Source: Solibacteraceae bacterium (GTDB lineage: Bacteria > Acidobacteriota > Terriglobia > Bryobacterales > Bryobacteraceae). Taken from it: a stretch of DNA of 64,000 nt. The translations under genes and the position numbers were made by a program. Shown here piece by piece: positions 57,815-64,000 of the stretch. The first letter of the stretch is position 1, and each line of letters opens with the position of its first letter. The stretch lies in NCBI GenBank assembly GCA_026984795.1, contig JALSRK010000024.1, positions 310,001-374,000 on the forward strand, read 5' to 3'. The notes beneath the pieces were generated by a model, which had not been told where the DNA came from, searched no databases, and saw only the letters and a list, made by a program, of their open reading frames with translations.

Positions 57815-59029
57815 TCACAGTCCGAGCTGCTCCAAAACCTGCCGCCCAGATTTCCAAGTATAACGCGATTCGTACAAAGCCCGCCCCGCTCCGCCGATAC
57901 TTTCGCGCAAGCCGGGATCCTCGAGCAGCCGTTCCACGGCCGATGCGAATTCGCCGGCGGTCCTGGCGAGAAGCAGCTCACGGCCGGGAGCCGCTTCGAG
58001 ACCTTCGGCCCCGATCGGCGTGGAGACCACCGGCACGCCCGCCGCCCAAGCTTCGAGGATCTTCACCCGGGTTCCGGAGCCGGCCAGCAATGGGGCCACC
58101 GCCACCGTAGCCGAGGCGATCGCGGCGACGGCGTCTTTCACGGGTCCGACGAGCTCGATACGGGGATCGCCGGCGACGTAGCGCCGCACCGCCTCGGGAT
58201 TCTTTCCGATCAGCCGCCACACGAGCCCCGGGCGCCGCTCGCGCAGCCGGGGCCAGATCTCCCGCCGGAACCACCGGACGCCGGCCTCGTTGGGGTGGTA
58301 CTCCAGGTTGCCGGAGAAGACGAGCGCCGGAGGGTCCGCGCGCTTGGCCTCCGGCAGCGGAACCCACGGGATCGTGTTCGGAAATACGGCCACGCGGACC
58401 CCCGGATGCAGCCTCGCGACCCGCTGCGCGTCGGCTGACGAGGGAGCCAGCACCAGAGAGTATTCCGGCAGCCAGCGCTGCTCCAGCCTCCGGCAGACGT
58501 CCGCGAACCGCCGGTGCGCGGCCGACAGCGGCCAGCTCTCGGCATCCCCGCAGCCGGCGTGCAGGGCCGACTCCACGTTGTGAAGGTCCAGCACCAGACG
58601 CCTTCCCGGCGCCCGCAGCGCCGCCGCGTAGGGGGCGCACCAGAAGTGCTCCACGACCGCCAGGCGGTAGGGTGTCCCGGCGGCGAACGCGCGGATCTCG
58701 TCGTCGAAGCCCGAGAAGCGTTCCACCAGCGGGGGCACTCCCCTCCAGAGGCGTCGGAGGTTCCGGCAGGCACGCGCGGCCTTGTTGCGGCGGTGATAGG
58801 GCAGGTCCAGCACAAGCACCCGCCTGGCGCGGCGGGCCAAGAGGGTGTCCCGGGGGTCGTCGCCGCCGGGCGCCCGGAAGACCACGGCGTCCAACGTATA
58901 GCGATCCGCCAGGTACTCCACCAGCGACGCCGTGCGGAGGGCTCCCCCGCCGACCGGGGGGTACGGCGACTCGGGACAGATCACCAGCCCCGCTTCCTTA
59001 CCGCGCAAAACGCCGTCTCGCCTCCTCAT
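57815..59029 (-). CDS. GT4 glycosyltransferase
   Basis: 404 residues from the ATG at 59029, overlapping the previous gene by 32 bp. A GTG at 58984, preceded by GGAAGCGGGG, is a good alternative that begins right at the first strand (VICPESPYPPVGGGALRTASLVEYLA). The nucleotide-sugar domain has LVFSGNLEYHPNEAGVRWFRREIW, RLIGKNPEAV, VAPLLAGSGTRVKILEAWAAGVPVVSTPIGAEGLEA. It follows the pattern of GT4 enzymes of surface-glycan clusters. Confidence 0.9.
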   Translation of the reverse strand: MRRRDGVLRGKEAGLVICPESPYPPVGGGALRTASLVEYLADRYTLDAVVFRAPGGDDPRDTLLARRARRVLVLDLPYHRRNKAARACRNLRRLWRGVPPLVERFSGFDDEIRAFAAGTPYRLAVVEHFWCAPYAAALRAPGRRLVLDLHNVESALHAGCGDAESWPLSAAHRRFADVCRRLEQRWLPEYSLVLAPSSADAQRVARLHPGVRVAVFPNTIPWVPLPEAKRADPPALVFSGNLEYHPNEAGVRWFRREIWPRLRERRPGLVWRLIGKNPEAVRRYVAGDPRIELVGPVKDAVAAIASATVAVAPLLAGSGTRVKILEAWAAGVPVVSTPIGAEGLEAAPGRELLLARTAGEFASAVERLLEDPGLRESIGGAGRALYESRYTWKSGRQVLEQLGL

Positions 59030-60056
59030 AGGCCGCCATCGTCTCCCGCGCCGTCCGGGCCCAGGTGAATTGCCGGGCGCGCTGGAGCGACGCTTCCGCC
59101 AACCTGCGGCGCAGCTCCGGGTTCCCGAGCACCGCGGTTAGCGCCTCCACCCACGCTCGGGCATCGGCGGGATCCACTAGCAGCGCCGCTTCCCCGGCGA
59201 CTTCCCGAATCGCCGGGATGCGGGAAGCCACCACGGGGGCGCCGCACTGCATCGCCTCCAGCACCGGCAAGCCGAAGCCTTCGTACGTAGAAGGGTACGC
59301 GAAGAGGGTTGCCGCCGAGTACAGCCGCCGCAGTTCCGTGTCAGGCGCCTCGGTCGCCAATGTCAAGCCCGGCTCCGGCGGAAACTCGGATCCCGGTCCC
59401 CGCGGCCCGGCCAGCACCAGGTCCACGGCATAGTGCCCGCGCACCCGGCGCCAGGCCTCGACCAACAGAGCGACGTTCTTCCGGGGGATTCGCGCGCCCA
59501 CGTAAAGAATAAAGCGGCGTCCCGGCGGCGCATCTTCTTTTCGAAAGAGCGGCGCCGGCGCTTCCGGGACCACCCGCAGGCGCTCCGGCTGCAGCCCGAA
59601 ATGCGCCTCGAGTTCCCGCCGCACCGCCTCGGTCGGCGTGATCACCATGTCGGCGAGGCCGAGACGCAGCAGCCAGGGGGTGCGCCGGCGCACCCGCTGG
59701 GACGCCGTCTCAGCCGTGCCGGGTCTCCATGGCGAGAGGTCATGAACGGTCATCACCGCCGGCCTGACGTGCACGTACGGCACCGAGAAGTCCGTCCCGT
59801 GAAACACCGCGGCGCCATGCCGCAACAGGGTGAGCGGAAGGCCCAGGCTCCACCACCGCCGGCGCGCCGGCCCCCGCGGTCTCTGGAGCCGCCGCAGGTT
59901 TGCCGGGCCGGACGGAGCCTCGAAATGCTGATCGGAGACGAGCAGGAATTCCTCGCCGGGGAACTCCCTCGCCAGGGCGGCGGCAAGCTCGGCGGTGTAG
60001 CGTCGGATGCCGCCGGGGGGAGCCGCCAGCGGCGTGGCGTCCAGGGCGATGCGCAT
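58998..60056 (-). CDS. GT4 glycosyltransferase
   Basis: 352 residues from the ATG at 60056 (MRIALDATPLAAPPGGIRRYTAELAAAL); the frame is open to 60077. GT4 marks: VFHGTDFSVPYVHVRPAVMTVHDLSPWR, TPTEAVRRELEAHF, YVGARIPRKNVALLVEAWRRV, YPSTYEGFGLPVLEAMQCGAPVVAS. It is the first gene of the minus-strand polysaccharide cluster and diverges from rmuC. Confidence 0.92.
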   Translation of the reverse strand: MRIALDATPLAAPPGGIRRYTAELAAALAREFPGEEFLLVSDQHFEAPSGPANLRRLQRPRGPARRRWWSLGLPLTLLRHGAAVFHGTDFSVPYVHVRPAVMTVHDLSPWRPGTAETASQRVRRRTPWLLRLGLADMVITPTEAVRRELEAHFGLQPERLRVVPEAPAPLFRKEDAPPGRRFILYVGARIPRKNVALLVEAWRRVRGHYAVDLVLAGPRGPGSEFPPEPGLTLATEAPDTELRRLYSAATLFAYPSTYEGFGLPVLEAMQCGAPVVASRIPAIREVAGEAALLVDPADARAWVEALTAVLGNPELRRRLAEASLQRARQFTWARTARETMAAYEEARRRFAR

Positions 60057-60149
60057 CGGTCCCCTTGAGTTTGCCACGTCTGCAACGCCGTTGCGGTTTC
60101 CCCCTCTCAGGCCCGGTGTAGGGCGGGGAACCCGGCCATAAGTACGGCG

Positions 60150-60182
60150 CGCGGAAAAGTACTACGGGAATCTACACTTTTG
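60150..60182. repeat. Inverted repeat AAAAGT/ACTTTT upstream of rmuC
   Basis: AAAAGT and ACTTTT flank a 15-nt core containing CTACGGGAAT (60162-60171). The same 10-mer occurs in the leader region of the aldo/keto reductase gene at 25250-25259. Significance uncertain. Confidence 0.3.
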
Positions 60183-60228
60183 AAGAAGGTCTGCCGATAG
60201 TCTTGGCAGCCGGTGTTGGAGGTGTGCT

Positions 60229-62556
60229 GTGGAACAGCAACTGACGTTTTTCCTTGCTCTGGCCGCAGGAATCGTGTTCGGCGCGGTGGCCGTCTGGTTG
60301 ATGCTCCGGTCCGACGCCAACAGCGCTTACGCCCGGGCCAAGAGCGAACTCGCGGGTGAGCTGAACAAGCTTACCGAACGCTTGAACGGCAAGGACAGCC
60401 GCATCGCCGACCTTGTCAAAGACCGGGAAGACCTGAAGGCGGAGCTCGAGAAGCTCCGCAAGCAGCTCACCGAGCGGGAGACCCAAGCCAAGGTAGCCGA
60501 GGAGAAGTTCGCGGCCGTAGCGGAGGCCAACGAGCGATTGAAGGAGACGTTCAAGGCGCTTTCGGCGGAAGCGTTGAAGAGCAACAACCGCGCCTTCCTC
60601 GACCTGGCGAAAGCGACTCTCGAGAAGTTCCAGCAGAGCGCGCGCTCGGAGCTCGAGAGCCGCCAGAAAGCCATCGACGAGTTGGTCCGCCCGCTTCGGG
60701 AGTCCCTGGGGCGGATGGACAGGAGCCTCCAGGAGATCGAGAAGAGCCGGGCGGCCGCTTTCGCGGGTATCTCTGAACAAGTGAAATCGCTGCTGCAGGT
60801 GCAGAACCGCCTTCAGGCGGAGACTGCCAACCTCGTCAACGCGCTGCGAACGCCGGCGGTGCGGGGCCGCTGGGGCGAAGTACAGCTCCGGCGCGTGGTC
60901 GAGCTTGCCGGCATGGTGCCCTACTGCGACTTCGAAGAACAGCCGAGCGTCGAGACCCCCGACGGGCGCCTGCGGCCCGATATGATCGTCCGGCTGCCGA
61001 ACCAGCGGACGGTGATCGTGGATGCCAAGGTCTCGCTCAAGGCCTATCTGGAGGCGCTCGAGGCTCAGGACGAGGAAACCCGGGAGGCGAAGCTCGCCGA
61101 GCACGCCGCGCAGGTTCGAGCCCATCTGCAGCGGCTCAGCGGCAAGTCCTACTGGAGCCAGTTCGACGGCTCGCCGGAGTTCGTCGTGGCCTTCCTGCCG
61201 GGCGAGGCGTTCTACAGCGCCGCCCTGCAGAAGGACCCGTCGCTGGTCGAGTTCGGCGCCGAACACCGGGTGATCCTGGCGACGCCGACGACGCTCATCG
61301 CCCTGCTCAAGGCCGTCGCCTACGGCTGGCGCCAGGAGAAACTGGCCGAGAATGCGCAGCGGATCAGCAGTCTGGGCCGCAGCCTCTACGACCGGCTCTG
61401 CACCTTCGCGCGGCACTTGGACGGTGTCGGCCACAATCTCCAGCGCACCGTGGCGGTCTACAACCGCGCCGTCGGTTCGTTGGAGTCCCGCGTGCTGGTA
61501 AGCGCCCGCCGGTTCCAGGAACTGGGCGCCGTCAAACGTGACCTGCCCGTTCTGGAACCCGTAGATACGTTCCCCCGCTCCCTGGGTGCGGTGGAGCGCG
61601 CCGTTTCCGGCAGGGAACAAGACCTTGAGCTGGAACCCATTGCCGAGCCGGCCGCCGTGGTGGGTGAAGCCGCGGCGCTGGCCGAAGCCCCGGTTCCCGA
61701 GGTCCCTCCCGCGGCCGAAGCCCTGCCGGACCAACCTCCGGCGCCCGCGGTCACGGAACCCGAAGAGGCAAGCGCCACCGGGACTGCCGCCGAAGCGCCG
61801 GCCGCGGAAACCGCGGGAGAGGAGTCCGAGGCCACGCCGCCGGCCGGCGATGCGGTCGCTGAAAAGGGAGCCTCAGAGGCCGCCGGCGCTGTTCCCGAAG
61901 CTTCGGCTGGGAGCGCCGAAGACGCCGAAGAGGCCGAGGAGACGGAAGGGGAGATTGTAACCGGCAGTGCGGCCGTGTCGGAGGTCGACCAACCGGAAGC
62001 GCCCGAACCTGAGGCGGAGGCCGAGGCGCCTGTAACCGAAGCCACGGAAACCGCGCCGGCCGAGAGCGGCGAAACGCCGCCGGACCCACTGGCGGAAACC
62101 GGGCTGCCGGCAGAGGGCGACGCCGCTCCGGCCCCGGAGGCAGCCGCCGGCCAGGAGGCGCCAAACCTTGGTCCGCCGCCCGCTGAGGCATGGGCTGCCG
62201 TAGAACCGGAGAAGCTCCAAGCGCAGCCTTCTACTGAGGCCGAGGCGGAAGAGCAAGGCCTGGCGGACGAAGCCGCCGAGTCCATCGAGGCGGAGCCTGC
62301 TGAAGAGTCAGCCGCCGAAGCCGTAGCCGAAACCGAACGGGAGACAAAGCCGCAAGCCGAAGCGCAGCCCGCCGCCGAGGAGCCCCCTGCGGAAGCCCAG
62401 GCCGGCGAAACTGCTGAGGCGGAGGACAAACAGGAGGACGGCAGCGACAGCTCCGGCGATGGGACCGGGGGCGCAACTACAGGCGGCGCCGGCAAGGCCG
62501 GCCGCTCCGACGACAAGCCCAGTTTCGACTATCTATCGTTCGTGAAAGCAATGTAG
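60229..62556 (+). CDS. rmuC: RmuC family protein with long acidic tail
   Basis: 775 residues from the GTG at 60229, where a membrane anchor starts (FFLALAAGIVFGAVAVWLML). A coiled coil (about 30-180) precedes the RmuC nuclease-like domain: TPAVRGRWGEVQLRRVVELAGM, RLRPDMIVRLPNQRTVIVDAKVSLKAYLEAL, FVVAFLPGEAFYSAAL and LATPTTLIALLKAVAYGWRQE. These resemble PD-(D/E)xK enzymes. RmuC limits DNA inversions between short repeats. From about 475 to the end runs a 300-residue Glu/Ala/Pro tail, unusual for the family, ending in SFDYLSFVKAM. Confidence 0.9.
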   Translation: MEQQLTFFLALAAGIVFGAVAVWLMLRSDANSAYARAKSELAGELNKLTERLNGKDSRIADLVKDREDLKAELEKLRKQLTERETQAKVAEEKFAAVAEANERLKETFKALSAEALKSNNRAFLDLAKATLEKFQQSARSELESRQKAIDELVRPLRESLGRMDRSLQEIEKSRAAAFAGISEQVKSLLQVQNRLQAETANLVNALRTPAVRGRWGEVQLRRVVELAGMVPYCDFEEQPSVETPDGRLRPDMIVRLPNQRTVIVDAKVSLKAYLEALEAQDEETREAKLAEHAAQVRAHLQRLSGKSYWSQFDGSPEFVVAFLPGEAFYSAALQKDPSLVEFGAEHRVILATPTTLIALLKAVAYGWRQEKLAENAQRISSLGRSLYDRLCTFARHLDGVGHNLQRTVAVYNRAVGSLESRVLVSARRFQELGAVKRDLPVLEPVDTFPRSLGAVERAVSGREQDLELEPIAEPAAVVGEAAALAEAPVPEVPPAAEALPDQPPAPAVTEPEEASATGTAAEAPAAETAGEESEATPPAGDAVAEKGASEAAGAVPEASAGSAEDAEEAEETEGEIVTGSAAVSEVDQPEAPEPEAEAEAPVTEATETAPAESGETPPDPLAETGLPAEGDAAPAPEAAAGQEAPNLGPPPAEAWAAVEPEKLQAQPSTEAEAEEQGLADEAAESIEAEPAEESAAEAVAETERETKPQAEAQPAAEEPPAEAQAGETAEAEDKQEDGSDSSGDGTGGATTGGAGKAGRSDDKPSFDYLSFVKAM

Positions 62557-62627
62557 GAATCCGGTTGCCAGGCGAACCACGATCTGAGGCCGGAGGTCTG
62601 GATCCTGCGAGTCACCCGCTTGGGCGG

Positions 62628-62680
62628 AGGCCGGATCCCGAGGAGTCAACCAACCCCGCGGGATCCGGCCTTATTCTTTC
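62628..62680. terminator. Intrinsic terminator between rmuC and convergent secreted-protein gene
   Basis: A perfect 13-bp stem AGGCCGGATCCCG/CGGGATCCGGCCT (62628-62640 and 62659-62671) is followed on the plus strand by TTATTCTTTCT. It overlaps the stop codon of the minus-strand gene. Confidence 0.75.
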
Positions 62681-63726
62681 TCTGGTTCTTCTTCCGGTTT
62701 GTCCGGCTTCCCTGTCTTCGTCTCTGCAGGCACGGGCTCGGCGGACCCCTCGAAGGTGATGGTCGAGTCGGTCGCCATCACTGTGGATTCCACCGTGAAC
62801 ATCCGGTAGTTGGTGTAGGCGGTCTTGTTCAGCGTGCAGCGTTGCTCCCACCTCTGGCAGCCCAGCGCCTCCGAGCGCACCGGGAGCAGGTGCTCGCTGC
62901 CGCCGACGGGGACCAGAGCATAGTCGATGGCTACTTCCAATACGTCTTCCGGGTAGGAGATCGGCAGGTCTTTGGCGCGGAACTCCGCCCGGAGAACATC
63001 GAGCGTGTCGTCGTCGATCCACACGGTCCCTTCAAAGGCCGGGTAAAACTGCTCGCCGCCGAAGATGAGCTTCCACCGTGAGTTCTCCTGCTCGACGGAA
63101 TAATCGTAGACCCGCGCATCCCGGCCGTTGAACGCTTCGTTCCGGACGAACCGGAAGGCCGCCCGGGCGCCGGGACTGAAGATGTTGAGCAGCATCGAGA
63201 CGTAGTCGCCCGTGGTCCACATGCCGGTGGCCATTGGGGAGGCGGCCTTCAGAGGTTTTCCATTGCGTTTCAATCCCCGGTAGGCCTCCTTGCGGTCCAC
63301 CCACAGCAGCTCGCCGGTGATGCGGTCGCGGCGCCGCCACTTCGGGTTCTTCCGTGAACCGGCGCGGAAGCGCTCCGTCGTCTGGTCGCAAACATAGTTC
63401 GGCAGGTCCTTCTCCCGGTCGAAGAGCCGGTCGCGGACGGCGACCAGAAAGGCGTCCCAGCCTTCCGGGATGACCGCCCTGCCCACCGCGACGCCGCCTG
63501 ATACGGGCGCCCCCGTGGCCGCTCCCCCCACGTAGACGCATTCCACACCCTTTCCACCGGCTTTTTCCTCCCGCGCCGGGACCTCTGCTCCGCGCTGTAA
63601 CCGCGGCCGCGCGTCTTCGTCGGCGTCGGCCGGGTTCGGGATGTAGCCCTCGGGACAAGCGTTCTGCTGCCCCAGGCAGGCCGCCCCCAGACAACAAAAC
63701 GCCGCGAAAGTGCGCAACAGGGTCAC
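62671..63726 (-). CDS. Secreted protein, paralogue of the next gene
   Basis: 351 residues with a signal peptide (MTLLRTFAAFCCLGAACLGQQ). The C-terminal part contains YSVEQENSRWKLIFGGEQFYPAFEGTVWIDDDTLDVLRAEF, which resembles the curved beta-sheet of outer-membrane lipoprotein-sorting-like proteins, then CQRWEQRCTLNKTAYTNYRMFTVESTV and a charged tail KTGKPDKPEEEPEKE. The last 100 residues align with the gene that follows upstream on this strand. A family seen in Acidobacteria; function unknown. Confidence 0.72.
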   Translation of the reverse strand: MTLLRTFAAFCCLGAACLGQQNACPEGYIPNPADADEDARPRLQRGAEVPAREEKAGGKGVECVYVGGAATGAPVSGGVAVGRAVIPEGWDAFLVAVRDRLFDREKDLPNYVCDQTTERFRAGSRKNPKWRRRDRITGELLWVDRKEAYRGLKRNGKPLKAASPMATGMWTTGDYVSMLLNIFSPGARAAFRFVRNEAFNGRDARVYDYSVEQENSRWKLIFGGEQFYPAFEGTVWIDDDTLDVLRAEFRAKDLPISYPEDVLEVAIDYALVPVGGSEHLLPVRSEALGCQRWEQRCTLNKTAYTNYRMFTVESTVMATDSTITFEGSAEPVPAETKTGKPDKPEEEPEKE

Positions 63727-63728
63727 GT

Positions 63729-64000
63729 TCAGTCCTGCTCTTTCTTCTTCGGCTCGTCCGGCGGGGCCTCGGCGCCCTCGGCCTGCCCTTCGTAGGTCAC
63801 GTTCGTATCCACTGTCGAGATGGTCGATTCGGCGGTGAACTTGCGGTAGTCGCGGAACTCGATCTCGTTTCTGGTGCAGGCGGCGCTGTAGCGCTTGCAG
63901 GAGAGGTTTTCCGAGCGCGTGATCAGGATGTACTCTTGACCGCCGATCTCGACCGGACCGTATTCGGACGACATCTCGATACGATCGAGCGGATAGCTGG
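63729..64000 (-). CDS. C-terminal part of a second, paralogous secreted protein (cut by window edge)
   Basis: The frame enters from the right edge and ends at 63729, giving about 90 residues: SYPLDRIEM, VEIGGQEYILITRSENLSCKRYSAACTRNEIEFRDYRKFTAESTI, DTNVTYEGQAEG and a charged tail PPDEPKKKEQD. It matches the end of the preceding gene position by position (paired cysteines, Y-R-x-F-T-x-E-S-T, T-x-x-T/V-x-Y/F-E-G). The ATG inside it is not a start. The two genes are tandem duplicates separated by 2 bp. Confidence 0.75.
   Translation of the reverse strand, partial: SYPLDRIEMSSEYGPVEIGGQEYILITRSENLSCKRYSAACTRNEIEFRDYRKFTAESTISTVDTNVTYEGQAEGAEAPPDEPKKKEQD

Overview
This GC-rich window (protein-coding almost throughout, many genes overlapping by ATGA or TGATG) looks like a chromosomal segment of an Acidobacteriota bacterium, most likely of the Bryobacterales/Solibacter type. 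The inference rests on two large Oar-like TonB-type outer-membrane proteins plus a FecA-like receptor, a VWFA-related protein of the kind abundant in Acidobacteria, many Tat- or Sec-exported enzymes (secreted hydrolase, aldo/keto reductase, Gfo/Idh oxidoreductase, amidohydrolase), YVTN-type beta-propellers, and housekeeping genes of a Gram-negative cell. No rRNA, tRNA, CRISPR array, insertion sequence or phage gene was seen.

Layout. 1-9.2 kb: secreted hydrolase, small secreted proteins, beta-propeller, methyltransferase-like protein, purple acid phosphatase-like enzyme, ArfB and a FecA-like TonB receptor with a good promoter and a palindromic operator. 9.2-14 kb: HTH protein plus deoxyhypusine-synthase-like enzyme, then an Oar-type barrel without a plug. 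14.1-16.9 kb: moaD-moaE fusion, VWFA protein, Sm/Hfq-like protein and inositol-phosphatase in one tight operon. 17-25.2 kb: aromatic amino-acid supra-operon trpC-trpF-trpB-trpA-chorismate mutase-aroF-tyrA, then purS-glmS-yjbQ. 25.3-35.1 kb: exported AKR, ribokinase and DUF507 pair, a secreted repeat protein, small membrane proteins, FAH-family enzyme, beta-propeller, amidohydrolase, bacterioferritin. 35.3-39.5 kb: NtrC/NtrB-type two-component pair and lipoprotein in one operon closed by a clear intrinsic terminator. 39.8-44.6 kb: stand-alone ClpB-D2-like AAA protein, wecB, and a divergent module of a sigma-54 activator facing a NifX-like gene and a DUF5320 gene. 44.9-52.6 kb: core-MetE, full-length Oar-like TonB protein, secreted AlgH, Gfo/Idh, ROK kinase. 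52.6-60.1 kb: a polysaccharide cluster on the minus strand (three GT4 glycosyltransferases, DUF3108, a GT-methyltransferase fusion, an ABC-2 permease with an extra beta-sandwich). 60.2-64 kb: RmuC with a long acidic tail, then two tandem paralogous secreted proteins, the last cut by the window edge.

The most system-like region is 42.2-44.6 kb. A PAS-sigma54 activator with three clustered cysteines and a GAFTDA loop faces a correctly spaced -24/-12 promoter. Two TTGCAA-type sites lie between them at enhancer distance, and the target genes encode a NifX/orange-protein-family metal-cluster protein and a DUF5320 protein translated from a perfect Shine-Dalgarno. A second theme is start codons lying 4-9 nt behind a -10 hexamer, which suggests that leaderless transcription is common here. 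All functional statements are from reading the sequence; no database search was run.
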